A stretch of DNA of 64,000 nt from Mucilaginibacter terrae (GCF_031951985.1 NZ_JAVLVU010000001.1:2976001-3040000), one strand, 5' to 3'; positions 35,307-44,442 are shown, counted from the stretch's first letter. Numbers and translations: made by a program. The notes: generated by a model from the sequence alone, not told the origin.

Positions 35307-36029
35307 ATGATACGCCTTTCGGTAAACGTAAATAAGATAGCCACCCTACGCAACTCGCGCGGAGGCAATAACCCTGATTTGTTACAGGTAGCTAAAGACT
35401 GTGAACGCTTTGGTGCGCAAGGCATAACCGTACACCCTCGCCCCGATGAGCGCCATATACGTTATGCCGATGTACATGCCCTGAAAGACATGGTTACTAC
35501 CGAATTTAATATTGAAGGCAATTGTGATGAAAAGAAATTTGTAGATCTTGTACTGGCTGTAAAGCCGCACCAGGTAACCCTTGTGCCCGATGCTACCAAC
35601 CAGCTTACCTCTAACCACGGCTGGGACACCATCACCCACAAACGCTATTTGCAGGATATGGTAAAGTGTTTTAAGGATGAGGGCATCCGCGTATCATTGT
35701 TTGTCGATCCGCTTAATGATATGGTTGAGGCTGCTGCCGAAACCGGCACCGACCGTATTGAACTTTACACCGAAGCTTATGCCAGTCACTATCACCAGGG
35801 CATAGAACTGGCAGCCGCTCCATACATACAGGCCGCTGAGATAGCACAGAAAGTGGGTTTGGGCCTCAACGCCGGGCACGACCTCGACCTTAAAAACCTG
35901 AAATATTTTGCCGAACATGTACCCGGCCTGCAAGAAGTAAGTATAGGCCACGCCCTTATTTGCGACGCGCTGTATTATGGTTTAGAAAACACCATCCAGA
36001 TGTATTTGCAACGGTTAAGCTCAAAATAA
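35307..36029 (+). CDS. pdxJ: Pyridoxine 5'-phosphate synthase
   Basis: PdxJ condenses 3-amino-1-hydroxyacetone phosphate with deoxyxylulose 5-phosphate to make pyridoxine 5'-phosphate, the last ring-forming step of the DXP-dependent vitamin B6 route. The 240-residue TIM barrel has the family motifs [17 protein letters not shown] at the N terminus, HPRPDERHI (about 45), [16 protein letters not shown] and [12 protein letters not shown] at 35307 is chosen because homology starts with IRLSVNVNK; a possible start 14 codons upstream overlaps the promoter region. The gene is alone, with no pdxA nearby. Confidence 0.95.
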   Translation: MIRLSVNVNKIATLRNSRGGNNPDLLQVAKDCERFGAQGITVHPRPDERHIRYADVHALKDMVTTEFNIEGNCDEKKFVDLVLAVKPHQVTLVPDATNQLTSNHGWDTITHKRYLQDMVKCFKDEGIRVSLFVDPLNDMVEAAAETGTDRIELYTEAYASHYHQGIELAAAPYIQAAEIAQKVGLGLNAGHDLDLKNLKYFAEHVPGLQEVSIGHALICDALYYGLENTIQMYLQRLSSK

Positions 36030-36142
36030 TTACAGCAACAGCCTCTGTTGGTTTTTTTTCTTTAATTGAAACTTATTTAATCATTTATTAAAACCCAATG
36101 TGATTGCAGTGGTTATAGTGTAAAGAAAATTTACATCATACC

Positions 36143-37147
36143 ATGATTGACAAACATAACAACTTAACCCGCCGGCAAATAGTTGGCGGACTGGGGGCTG
36201 GCTTAGCGGTGGCGGCGGTGTCACCTGTACTTGCCGCTGCTCCAGCGCCTTCAGGCTTAAGCACCGCCGTGCTCGAAGACCCAACCACCAAATTCCCCAA
36301 ACCGCCGTTTAAAGAACAAACCCAGCCCTGGCCTGGTTTAGCCAGCAAAATGGAGCCACGTCCTGATCATGGCGAAAAGTGGTACAAAGGTTCGGGCAGG
36401 TTAATGGGGCGTAAAGCACTTATAACCGGCGGCGATTCGGGCATGGGCCGCGCAGCCGCAATTGCATACGCACGCGAGGGTGCCGACGTAGCTATTAACT
36501 ACTTACCTAACGAAGAAGAAGACGCCAAAGAAGTTGTAGCACTTATTAAAGCCGCAGGCCGCAAAGCCGTAGCTATTCCGGGTGATTTGCGCACCGAAGA
36601 ATTCTGCAAAAAGCTGGTGGAGCAAGCTGTACAAGGTTTAGGCGGACTGGATATACTGGTAAACAATGCCGCACGCCAGCAAACCCGAAAATCTATCATG
36701 GATGTATCATCAGAAGATTTTGATGCCACCATGAAGACCAATATTTATGCGCCATTTTGGACTACCAAAGCAGCATTACCGCATTTGAAACCCGGCTCTT
36801 CTATCATCTTCACAACATCCGAACAGGCTTACGACCCATCGGCCGAGTTGTATGATTATGCCCAAACCAAGGCAGCCAACATGAGCTCCGTAAAATCATT
36901 AGCCAAGCAACTGGGCGAAAAAGGCATCCGCGTAAACGGTGTAGCACCCGGCCCCATATGGACACCGTTGCAGGTAAGCGGAGGCGCCACTATGGAAAAA
37001 CTTAAAATGTTTGGCGGCCAAACCCCGCTGGGCAGGCCCGGGCAACCCGGCGAACTCGCATCAATATACGTGCAACTGGCCGATAGCACGGCAAGTTATG
37101 CCACCGGGCAAATCTATGGTGCCTCGGGCGGGTCGGGTAATCCGTGA
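36143..37147 (+). CDS. Short-chain dehydrogenase with an apparent Tat signal
   Basis: A 334-residue SDR oxidoreductase of the YhdF/YdaD (glucose/ribitol dehydrogenase-like) group. The cofactor motif TGGDSGMGRA (about residue 95), LVNNAARQ, catalytic Ser in FTTSEQAY and the YxxxK pair in YDYAQTKAA are intact, and VAPGPIWTPL follows. Unusually, the chain begins with NLTRRQIVGGLGAGLAVAA, a twin-arginine pattern plus hydrophobic core ending LAAAP. The folded enzyme may therefore be exported to the periplasm with its NAD(P) bound. The convergent ffh gene is separated by a strong terminator. Confidence 0.88.
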   Translation: MIDKHNNLTRRQIVGGLGAGLAVAAVSPVLAAAPAPSGLSTAVLEDPTTKFPKPPFKEQTQPWPGLASKMEPRPDHGEKWYKGSGRLMGRKALITGGDSGMGRAAAIAYAREGADVAINYLPNEEEDAKEVVALIKAAGRKAVAIPGDLRTEEFCKKLVEQAVQGLGGLDILVNNAARQQTRKSIMDVSSEDFDATMKTNIYAPFWTTKAALPHLKPGSSIIFTTSEQAYDPSAELYDYAQTKAANMSSVKSLAKQLGEKGIRVNGVAPGPIWTPLQVSGGATMEKLKMFGGQTPLGRPGQPGELASIYVQLADSTASYATGQIYGASGGSGNP

Positions 37148-37178
37148 TCAGGATTTATAACCTGCAGTCGTAAAAGAA

Positions 37179-37210
37179 AAAGCCGTATTCATGAGCATGA
37201 ATACGGCTTT
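37179..37210. terminator. Bidirectional terminator between SDR and ffh
   Basis: Perfect 15-pair stem AAAGCCGTATTCATG / CATGAATACGGCTTT with a 2-base centre, A-rich before and T-rich after. It serves both convergent genes. Confidence 0.88.
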
Positions 37211-37233
37211 CTTTATATCGATATATTTTATAC

Positions 37234-38562
37234 TTACATTTTAGGCATCCTGCGCATCATGTTAGCCATGGCGGCGGGATTGCTTACTTGTTTCATGATC
37301 TTACGCATATCTTCGAATTGCTTGATCAAACGGTTTACTTCCTGTAAATCTGTGCCCGAGCCTTTGGCTATACGTGCACGGCGGCTTTGGTTAATGCTGT
37401 CAGGGTTGCCTTTTTCGTACGGTGTCATTGATTGAATGATGGCTTCTATTGATTTGAAAGCATCATCGCTCACTTCCACATCCTTCATCATTTTACCAAC
37501 GCCAGGTATCATGCCCATGAGGTCTTTCATGTTACCCATTTTCTTGATCTGCTGTATCTGGCTGTAAAAGTCGTTAAAGTCGAACTTGTTTTTACGTATC
37601 TTCTTTTGCAGTTCGGCAGCCTGCTTTTCGTCAAACTGCTGTTGGGCACGCTCCACGAGCGATACCACGTCACCCATGCCTAAAATACGCGAGGCCATAC
37701 GGTCGGGGTGGAAAACGTCTAACGCTTCCATTTTTTCGCCCGTACCAATGAACTTGATAGGCTTGTTAACTACCGATTTGATGGATAGCGCAGCACCACC
37801 GCGGGTATCACCATCAAGCTTGGTTAGCACAGCACCAGTAAAGTCCAAACGATCATTAAACACTTTGGCAGTGTTCACAGCATCCTGACCAGTCATTGCA
37901 TCAACCACAAATAATATCTCGTGCGGGTTAACGGCAGCTTTTACCTGCTCAATTTCCTGCATCATGGCCTCATCAATAGCCAAACGACCGGCGGTATCAA
38001 TAATAACTACGTTATTACCGTTTTGCTTAGCCTGGGCAATACCCTCAAGGGCAATAGCAACAGGATCTTTACTTTCGAGGTTGGCATAAACCGGTACGCC
38101 TATCTGCTCACCTAAAACTTGTAACTGAGTAATAGCCGCCGGACGGTAAACGTCATCAGCCACCAGTAAAGGCTTTTTATTTTTTTGAGTTTTGAGGAAG
38201 TTGGCCAGTTTACCGGTAAACGTGGTTTTACCTGCACCATTTAAGCCTGCAATGAGGATGATGGTAGGCGTAGCCGGAAAGCTTAACTCAGCTGTTACGC
38301 CGCCCATGAGCGCCGTAAGCTCATCGTTCATGATCTTGGTGAGCAACTGCCCCGGCGAAATGCTGGTGAGCACGTTTTCGCCCAATGCTTTTTGCCTCAC
38401 CTCATCGGTAAAAGCTTTGGCGGTTTTATAGTTTACGTCGGCGTCCAGTAAGGCTTTTCTAATTTCCTTCATGGTTTCGGCCACGTTGATCTCGGTAATA
38501 GTTCCCTGGCCTTTCAGAACCTTAAACGCCCTGTCTAACTTATCGGAAAGATTTTCAAACAT
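37234..38562 (-). CDS. ffh: Signal recognition particle protein Ffh
   Basis: The GTPase of the signal recognition particle; with 4.5S RNA it binds signal sequences on ribosomes and docks them to FtsY. The 442-residue chain has the N domain (about 1-85), the G domain with GLNGAGKTTFTGKLAN (about 107), the Ffh box region DDVYRPAAITQL, IDTAGRL and TKLDGDTRGG, and the methionine-rich M domain (about 300-442) ending in ANMMRRMPKM. SRRARIAKGSGTDLQEVN is the RNA-binding part. It is the right length for the family. Divergent from the small secreted protein gene at 38729. Confidence 0.97.
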   Translation of the reverse strand: MFENLSDKLDRAFKVLKGQGTITEINVAETMKEIRKALLDADVNYKTAKAFTDEVRQKALGENVLTSISPGQLLTKIMNDELTALMGGVTAELSFPATPTIILIAGLNGAGKTTFTGKLANFLKTQKNKKPLLVADDVYRPAAITQLQVLGEQIGVPVYANLESKDPVAIALEGIAQAKQNGNNVVIIDTAGRLAIDEAMMQEIEQVKAAVNPHEILFVVDAMTGQDAVNTAKVFNDRLDFTGAVLTKLDGDTRGGAALSIKSVVNKPIKFIGTGEKMEALDVFHPDRMASRILGMGDVVSLVERAQQQFDEKQAAELQKKIRKNKFDFNDFYSQIQQIKKMGNMKDLMGMIPGVGKMMKDVEVSDDAFKSIEAIIQSMTPYEKGNPDSINQSRRARIAKGSGTDLQEVNRLIKQFEDMRKIMKQVSNPAAMANMMRRMPKM

Positions 38563-38728
38563 GCTGATAAATACTGCTTTATTTTGAGGTTACAAAGGTA
38601 TTGTTTTTTGCGGTAGGTTGTATGTTAGGGGCTAAACTAACCTACGGTTAAAGCAAAAATAAAAACCACCTAAAATTTTAGTTATTATTTTTTATTATAT
38701 ATCTTGCTTTTAATAAACCTCTACCATC

Positions 38729-39037
38729 ATGAAAATGCTTACCAAACTAACATTAGTTGCGATGTTATTTACAGTTGTAAATACTATGGCACAAACGCAG
38801 CCAAAACAAACTAAAACTACAGCCATCATTACTCAAAATCAGGGAGCGGCCACGGTATATAAAGATGAAACCGGCAAAGAATTAAAAACAAAACAAGTAA
38901 TGGAATATGTGCATACGGGCAATTACAAAATAGAGAAAGCTGTTGGCAAAGACAAAAAACCGTTTATGCTGGTTAAAAAATCGCCCGGATATAACCGCCG
39001 TCCTGTTGCCGAAGCCGTGGTAGTTAAGCCTCTTTAA
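38729..39037 (+). CDS. Small secreted protein of unknown function
   Basis: No family recognised. A 102-residue protein with a signal peptide MKMLTKLTLVAMLFTVVNTMAQ, then a short basic mature part rich in Lys and Thr (QPKQTKTTAIITQNQGAATV, VGKDKKPFMLVKKSP). The size and composition suggest a small periplasmic or outer-membrane-associated protein. It ends one base before the stop of the convergent DUF3078 gene. Confidence 0.7.
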   Translation: MKMLTKLTLVAMLFTVVNTMAQTQPKQTKTTAIITQNQGAATVYKDETGKELKTKQVMEYVHTGNYKIEKAVGKDKKPFMLVKKSPGYNRRPVAEAVVVKPL

Positions 39038-39038
39038 A

Positions 39039-40154
39039 TTACGGGAACCTATATATTACACCCAACGCAAGGTTTTCACTGGCCTGAATGCCGGGTTTTG
39101 TATCGGTGCGGTTAGCAAAAGCATCCCTATCATATATGGCTACGCCGGTTATCGTTACTGCAACAAGTTTATTCACTCTGGCGGCAATAGTAAGATCTAA
39201 ACGGTGATCGATATTTTGAGCACCCCGGCCGTATGGAATGAAAATTTGATAACGCGAGGTTAAACGCAGGTTTTGCATCACCTCCTTATCAAACGCAGCT
39301 ACCGCCTGAAATGCCAACTCGTTATACATCGAACGGCCTTTGATTACGTTATAGGCCTTACCAGGCGCATCGCCCGAGTATTCTATATTATCTGTTAGTA
39401 CAAAAGTTTGGCGGGCTGTACCTGTACCAATACGTAAATCGAACCAATTATTGGGTTTGTACTCAAAACCAAAAGACTCAGTTACATAGCCTGGCGCCAT
39501 AAACTGCGAAATAAGTGTAGTCGCTCCATTGGCATCGTACCTGAAACCCTTATCAAACTGCGACTCAAAGCTTAATGATCCGAAAAAGAACCATGATTTG
39601 GATAATTGTGTGGCCAGTTTGTTATCCCAAAAAATACGGTCGTTGGTTTTACGGGGCAGTTGTTCCTTATTTTTTGACCGCCCGTACAATAATATCAACT
39701 GTGATGTAAAAACAAACGGCTGTTTATTATACTCAACTTTATAATCAACATTACTATTTATAGCAAAGGAGTTTACACCACCACCAGTCCAGTTATTGCT
39801 AAAAGTGGCCTGATTAAAGTTAATGCCAATAGTTGCATACTTATGCCAGTAACTCACCTTATAATCCATCATGGATACGGGCATATATTCAGGAAAAACC
39901 TGTAATGGACGTAATCGCTGTGGCAAAGCATTACGGCGGGGGTCGATACGGTAACGGTTTATGAGATTGGTATCTATTTTTATATTATCGCGGCGTACAC
40001 TATCAGCCCGTCGTAAACTGTCGGCTATGCGGCGCAGGTCTAAATCAACCTGTTTCAGGCTATCTACGCGGCGTAAACTATCGGTTTGCTGTGCCATAGC
40101 AGCGGCGCAGCTAAGCAAAAGGACAGAAATGAATGCGAGTGCGGTTCTCAACAT
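39039..40154 (-). CDS. DUF3078 outer-membrane protein
   Basis: A 371-residue exported protein of the Bacteroidota DUF3078 family; function unknown, probably an outer-membrane beta barrel. The start at 40154 gives a signal peptide MLRTALAFISVLLLSCAAAMAQ; an in-frame start 19 codons upstream has no signal-like features. After it come short heptad-like repeats DSLRRVDSLKQVD and DSLRRADSVRRD (about 25-55), then the family motif ATFSNNWTGGGVNSFA and alternating strands to the C-terminal aromatic LALGVIYRFP, as expected for a barrel. It is last in a probable operon with the two genes upstream. Confidence 0.82.
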   Translation of the reverse strand: MLRTALAFISVLLLSCAAAMAQQTDSLRRVDSLKQVDLDLRRIADSLRRADSVRRDNIKIDTNLINRYRIDPRRNALPQRLRPLQVFPEYMPVSMMDYKVSYWHKYATIGINFNQATFSNNWTGGGVNSFAINSNVDYKVEYNKQPFVFTSQLILLYGRSKNKEQLPRKTNDRIFWDNKLATQLSKSWFFFGSLSFESQFDKGFRYDANGATTLISQFMAPGYVTESFGFEYKPNNWFDLRIGTGTARQTFVLTDNIEYSGDAPGKAYNVIKGRSMYNELAFQAVAAFDKEVMQNLRLTSRYQIFIPYGRGAQNIDHRLDLTIAARVNKLVAVTITGVAIYDRDAFANRTDTKPGIQASENLALGVIYRFP

Positions 40155-40204
40155 ATTGCAACAAATTAAACGAAAATGCGCTGGGTATAAAAATTTGATT
40201 TCAT

Positions 40205-40543
40205 TTAACACCTTTTTCTGCTAAAACAGTGCATCCATGCCCAAAGTTTTCGCTGTTTTAAATAAGCTGTATTTTGCTCGTTACTGTAGGCCTCACGCTC
40301 AAAAGCTATGTTCATATACGCGGTGTGATGGCTTTTGTACTTTACGCGGTTTACAATATAGTTGAGTAGGTACAGCAAATAAAACGGTATAACCAGCAAT
40401 TCAACCGCCTGTCTTAAATGTATGGTTTCGTGCCTGATGAGCACTTCATCGTGTTTAAGTTTTTCTGTTTTTACCAGCACGAACGGAAACAAAGCCATAC
40501 CATCAACCTTTAACCATGGGCATACAATAACCGGATAACCCAT
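40205..40543 (-). CDS. Small HExxH membrane protein, possible minimal metalloprotease
   Basis: A 112-residue protein with a zinc-peptidase-like motif LIRHETIHLRQAVELL (HExxH about residue 37) followed by a hydrophobic helix IPFYLLYLLNYIV and a possible third ligand Glu in FEREAYSNEQ about 45 residues later. This layout resembles the peptidase core of M56 and minigluzincin-like proteins, but I do not recognise a named family. It begins 4 bases after the upstream gene for a carboxypeptidase-regulatory-like protein and precedes the DUF3078 gene, probably one transcript. Confidence 0.7.
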   Translation of the reverse strand: MGYPVIVCPWLKVDGMALFPFVLVKTEKLKHDEVLIRHETIHLRQAVELLVIPFYLLYLLNYIVNRVKYKSHHTAYMNIAFEREAYSNEQNTAYLKQRKLWAWMHCFSRKRC

Positions 40544-40547
40544 AAGT

Positions 40548-41294
40548 TTATGGCGTTGGTGTGGTAAGCGGCATTAAATAGCGGGCATCAGGATTACGCT
40601 GAAAACGCTTTAGATTTGCTTTGATCTGGTTAATAAACTCATAATCGCTGGCGGTGGTTGCCTGGTAGTAACTTGGCCGGTAACGCGTCATAAACGCTGT
40701 AAGTTGAGGTTCCTGCAAAGCGGTAACCTGCTGAACGAGCTTTTTACTGAAACGCTGATCAATCACATTCAATTTATAATCCTGCTCTATCAGCTCGCGC
40801 AAATGTTCGGCATTACGCCCGCTGCGGCTCAGCATATTCCACAAGGCATCAATACTAATACCTGCACCCGAACCGGGAGAAAGGCTTAAAATGTCTCGAT
40901 GGGCCAGCGAGCCGTATATTTTGGTATAATCTCTTTTGGTTTGTTCGAGTTTTTGCTGGGCAGAAAGTACAGTGTCCCGCACGTTTACCTCTTTGAGCAT
41001 AATGCTCTGGGCCTTAAGATATACGGCCATATCGCCACTGGCGGGTACACGCACGGTATCGCTAAAATAATTTTGCTTGCTAAAAACAAGGGCATCGCCG
41101 GGCTGGGCATTAATCTTAAAATCGGCTTTCAGGGTATTATAAACCGACTGGCCATTGCGCAGATTGCGTACGTTTACTTTGGCTATACGTTCCTTGCTGG
41201 CTTTATCAAAAACCAAACCTATAACGGGTTTATCTTGCGCAAGAGCCCCAATAGCCGTAAAACATACAACAAGCAATAGCCAATATCTCATCAA
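40548..41294 (-). CDS. Exported protein with carboxypeptidase-regulatory-like domain
   Basis: A 248-residue exported protein; signal peptide MMRYWLLLVVCFTAIGALAQ. The segment PVIGLVFDKASKERIAKVNV starts a CarboxypepD_reg-like beta sandwich (about 22-110), ending AVYLKAQSIMLKEVNVRD, the typical junction seen at the head of TonB-dependent receptors and related proteins. The remaining helical half (about 110-245, QKLEQTKRDYTKIYGSLAHRD) is not recognised. It heads a probable operon with the small HExxH protein and DUF3078. Confidence 0.75.
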   Translation of the reverse strand: MMRYWLLLVVCFTAIGALAQDKPVIGLVFDKASKERIAKVNVRNLRNGQSVYNTLKADFKINAQPGDALVFSKQNYFSDTVRVPASGDMAVYLKAQSIMLKEVNVRDTVLSAQQKLEQTKRDYTKIYGSLAHRDILSLSPGSGAGISIDALWNMLSRSGRNAEHLRELIEQDYKLNVIDQRFSKKLVQQVTALQEPQLTAFMTRYRPSYYQATTASDYEFINQIKANLKRFQRNPDARYLMPLTTPTP

Positions 41295-41397
41295 TAACTC
41301 AGAATGTACCGGGATACAAAGGTTTAAATAATAAACGTAACAAACTCAGCAAGCTTGATAAATTTAACGCTTTTTAACAGCTTTTACTCCAAGTGTT

Positions 41398-42333
41398 TTA
41401 TTTTGCTATTATGAGTTGCTGACCAATCTTTATGTTATTGTCGGCCATGTTGTTCAGCGCTTTTAGCTCCTCAACCGTAAGGTTAAAACGTTTGGATATA
41501 TTGTATAACGTATCGCCTGTGCCTACGGTATAAAGTTTAACAACGGGGGCAGCTTTTACAATAGTATCTTTTTGCGGATTGGCAACATTTTCATTTATCT
41601 CGGCTAACACCCGGTCTTCACGCTTAATTTTTTGTACCTCACCTTCAGGCCGGTCATACTGGTCGAGGCTATAACGTTTTATGGTATTAATAAGCAGATC
41701 GGGGTACTTAGGGTTTGTTGCATAGCCACACCTCTTGAGGCCGTAGGCCCACCCCACGTAATCGTTTTTATCCAGTTCAAAAAGGGAAGCATAGCGCTTA
41801 CGTTTTAAAAACTCAGAGTGGTCACGGTATGACTCTTCGGGGTTGTTGTACACCCTAAAACAGTCGTCAACCTTGTCATCATCCTTGTAATAGCTGCGGC
41901 CGGTCCAGTCGCTGGTGCATTTTATGCCGAAGTGATTATTAGCGTAGCGTGCCAGTTCGCCATTACCAAAGCCCGATTCTTGCAGGCCCTGCGCCAGCGT
42001 AATACTGGCAGGAACGCCGTACAGGTTCATTTCCTGAATAGCAATAGCTTTAAAACGTTCCACATAACTGGCAACCGTATATGATACTGGTGTAGTGCTA
42101 CCCGTAACCGGTTTGTTCTCTTGCTGTACGCGCTCGTTGTTCTTTTTGTATTCAGGATTGTGTTTTACCTCCGGGGCAGGTTTGCTTGCCGTTGTATTGC
42201 CTGATGAACGGGGAGGAGTGTAAACCGTTTTACGGCGCGATGAACATGCCGAAAGCAAAAGGCTGAGGATAAAGAGGTATGCTATATTTTTAACCACGGA
42301 TGATTTGAGTTCTGGTTTATACAAAAACGTCAT
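41398..42333 (-). CDS. Glucosaminidase with C-terminal LysM, lipoprotein
   Basis: A 311-residue cell-wall hydrolase. A lipoprotein signal VVKNIAYLFILSLLLSAC is followed by a low-complexity linker, the glucosaminidase domain (about 90-225; catalytic Glu in QGLQESGFGNGELARYANNH) and a LysM peptidoglycan-binding module at the end (YTVGTGDTLYNISKRFN). It cleaves the glycan backbone of peptidoglycan. The start is uncertain: the only upstream ATG (42333) lies within the family C palindrome at 42328, whereas a GTG at 42297 gives a normal signal peptide. A second glucosaminidase gene follows upstream on the same strand. Confidence 0.88.
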   Translation of the reverse strand: MTFLYKPELKSSVVKNIAYLFILSLLLSACSSRRKTVYTPPRSSGNTTASKPAPEVKHNPEYKKNNERVQQENKPVTGSTTPVSYTVASYVERFKAIAIQEMNLYGVPASITLAQGLQESGFGNGELARYANNHFGIKCTSDWTGRSYYKDDDKVDDCFRVYNNPEESYRDHSEFLKRKRYASLFELDKNDYVGWAYGLKRCGYATNPKYPDLLINTIKRYSLDQYDRPEGEVQKIKREDRVLAEINENVANPQKDTIVKAAPVVKLYTVGTGDTLYNISKRFNLTVEELKALNNMADNNIKIGQQLIIAK

Positions 42334-42415
42334 TGCGAGGTACGAAGCAATCTCTGTGCTGATAAATGCTTTTGATAAGCATAATTCAGGGATTGCTTCG
42401 TACCTCGCAATGACG
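42328..42415. repeat. Family C palindromic repeat, clean copy
   Basis: An 88-base palindrome whose outer 25 bases on each side are exactly complementary; it opens CGTCATTGCGAGG, continues TACGAAGCAATC, and closes with the mirror ending CGCAATGACG. It fills the gap between two glucosaminidase genes, and its edge contains the first possible ATG of the left one. Confidence 0.9.
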
Positions 42416-42441
42416 GGTATTTTTTAAATGAATCTTAAAAT

Positions 42442-42969
42442 TTATTGTCTTTTAGGCTCAGCAGCTTTAACCGAATCAGGCTGCTCATCATAAGCATGCA
42501 GGTCGTACCTGTTGATTAAGCCCAAAACCTGCGAACCCCATTTTTTGCTGCTGGCATAACCGCTGCGCTGTATACCTTTTACCCAGCTTTTATAATCATA
42601 ATGCGAAAGCGATACCGACAGGTGGCTGAACTGCTTACGCTCGGTCATGATGCGGGCAAAATCCTGAAAAGAGTCGGTTGCGGAGTCGTATTGCTTGTAG
42701 GCCGATTTAGTTTTTTTGCGACCTGTATAAGATACAGGGCTTTTACCTTTTACACCAAAGTGGTTGTTTTGCGTGCGGGCTAATTTGCTGTTTCCGCTGG
42801 CACTTTCGTGCATGGCTATAGCTAAAATGATGCTTGCCGGTACACCGCTCTCGTGCATAATGCGAATGGCATTATCTTTGAACTTGTCTACATATGTTTT
42901 TGAAGTATTTTGTGCCGAAGCAGCAAAAGCCGACGTTAACAAACAGGCAATCAGTAAGATTTTCTTCAT
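42442..42969 (-). CDS. Secreted glucosaminidase
   Basis: A 175-residue exported peptidoglycan hydrolase with signal peptide MKKILLIACLLTSAFAASAQ and one glucosaminidase domain (about 25-160). The catalytic Glu is in AIAMHESASGNSKLARTQNNH, the equivalent of the ESGFGNGELA motif in the neighbouring lipoprotein. It lacks LysM and is soluble rather than lipid-anchored. The methyltransferase gene upstream ends-to-starts within 3 bases, so they are likely co-transcribed. Confidence 0.87.
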   Translation of the reverse strand: MKKILLIACLLTSAFAASAQNTSKTYVDKFKDNAIRIMHESGVPASIILAIAMHESASGNSKLARTQNNHFGVKGKSPVSYTGRKKTKSAYKQYDSATDSFQDFARIMTERKQFSHLSVSLSHYDYKSWVKGIQRSGYASSKKWGSQVLGLINRYDLHAYDEQPDSVKAAEPKRQ

Positions 42970-42972
42970 AAT

Positions 42973-43611
42973 TTACTTTTTTCTGATGACGAGCACGCCG
43001 TCTCGCACAGGTAATATTAGTTTTTCAACCTGTGTGTTAACAGCTATGGTGTCATTTAGTTTTCTGAAAAGCTGAGTGTCGGTATCATTTGCATCACCGT
43101 ACACTTTGCCCTTCCACAAAACGTTATCAATTATTATTAAACCTCCCGGTCGTATCTTATCAATAATCAACTCGAAGTAAGTCAAATTGCTCTTCTTATC
43201 CGCGTCGATAAACGCAAGGTCGTAAATATTTTCTGACAATCCAAATAGTACGTCCTGTGCGTCGCCTATATAAAGCTCTATACGGTCTTGTACGTCAGCC
43301 AGTTCGAAGTTGTTGCGCAGTGTATCCTCCTGCTCGCGATTCACTTCTATGGTATGTACTTTTCCACCCTCGGTAAGCCCTTCGGCCAGGCAAATAGTGG
43401 CGTAACCGGTAAAGGTACCTATTTCTAAAACCAGTTTAGGCTGCACCATTTTGCTTAACATGCTCAATAACCGGCCCTGGTAGTGGCCGCTCAGCATATT
43501 GGGTTTTAACTGCTTTAAATAGGTATCGCGGTTTATTTTCTTCAGCGCCTCGGGCTCGGGGTCGCAGTGGGTTTCGAGGTAGGTTTGTAATTGTGGATCG
43601 AGTATTTCCAT
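42973..43611 (-). CDS. O-methyltransferase (caffeoyl-CoA OMT-like)
   Basis: A 212-residue SAM-dependent class I methyltransferase of the Methyltransf_3 family. SAM-binding motifs are LVLEIGTFTGYATICLAEGL (about 59), VHTIEVNRE and AFIDADKKSNLTYFE, with the metal-ligand segment LIIIDNVLWKGKVYG. The methyl acceptor is probably a catechol-like hydroxyl, but it cannot be told from the sequence. ATG at 43611 is chosen because homology starts with ILDPQLQTYL; the open frame goes 14 codons further up without family features. Confidence 0.9.
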   Translation of the reverse strand: MEILDPQLQTYLETHCDPEPEALKKINRDTYLKQLKPNMLSGHYQGRLLSMLSKMVQPKLVLEIGTFTGYATICLAEGLTEGGKVHTIEVNREQEDTLRNNFELADVQDRIELYIGDAQDVLFGLSENIYDLAFIDADKKSNLTYFELIIDKIRPGGLIIIDNVLWKGKVYGDANDTDTQLFRKLNDTIAVNTQVEKLILPVRDGVLVIRKK

Positions 43612-43773
43612 CCGGCAAATGTCGGGCTTTTTTACTTTTTTAACTAACTTCACATTATCGTACTGTCTTAATACATATAATCACAGCATTCAGCCAACTT
43701 CTTAAACAGGAGCTGAGCTTTCTATTGCCCAATCTCAGGGCATCATTCTCAAATTTTATTAAGACAAATAATC

Positions 43774-44409
43774 ATGACACATCAAACAGTAGCCTTAATT
43801 GGCGCTACCGGAAAGGCCGGAAAATATATTCTTCAACATTTGTTAACAAGCGGTTATAAAGTAAATGCGCTCATCCGTAAACCTAAAGAATTTCTAATTT
43901 CTCATCCTTTGTTAGAAGTAATACAGGGCGATGCAAAAGATGCAGATACAATTGATATGCTCTTACAAAACTGTACAGCTGTAATTAGCACTCTGGGGCA
44001 AAAACCCGGTGAGCCATTATGTTCAGCCCTGGCTACCCGCCACATCATCAGTGGTATGGAAAAGCATCACATCGAGCGTTATGTTTTTTTATCGGGATTA
44101 AACCTCGATGTACCCGGCGACCGAAAAAGCGAAACCAACCAGGCCAAAAGCCTATGGATGCGGCAGCATTACCCAGAAGCTGTGGCCAATAAGCAGGATG
44201 CCTACGAATTAGTAGCCAAAAGTAATATTGATTACACCATGATACGCCTGCCGCTAATTGAGCAAACCGATGAACGACGAAAGCTGATCGTTGATTTGCA
44301 CGATTGCCCGGGCGAAGATATCAGCACTACCGATTTAGCTGAATTTATAGTGCAGCAGATAAATAATAAGGAATATGTGAGGAAAGCCCCCTTTGTGGCG
44401 AGTTTGTAA
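43774..44409 (+). CDS. NAD(P)-binding NmrA-like protein
   Basis: A 211-residue Rossmann-fold protein of the atypical SDR (NmrA/YwnB-like) group. The NAD(P) motif is VALIGATGKAGKYILQHLL (GATGxxG at residues 10-16), followed by VIQGDAKDADT and AVISTLGQKP. There is no YxxxK pair, as usual for this group, so it may act as a reductase or a redox sensor. It is a single gene with a strong terminator directly after the stop. Confidence 0.85.
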   Translation: MTHQTVALIGATGKAGKYILQHLLTSGYKVNALIRKPKEFLISHPLLEVIQGDAKDADTIDMLLQNCTAVISTLGQKPGEPLCSALATRHIISGMEKHHIERYVFLSGLNLDVPGDRKSETNQAKSLWMRQHYPEAVANKQDAYELVAKSNIDYTMIRLPLIEQTDERRKLIVDLHDCPGEDISTTDLAEFIVQQINNKEYVRKAPFVASL

Positions 44410-44412
44410 CTA

Positions 44413-44442
44413 AAAAAGAGCCGGTGATTGCCGGCTCTTTTT
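44413..44442. terminator. Bidirectional terminator
   Basis: 12-pair stem AAAAAGAGCCGG / CCGGCTCTTTTT with a 6-base loop between convergent genes. Its last bases touch the stop codon of the minus-strand gene that ends at 44441. Confidence 0.87.
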
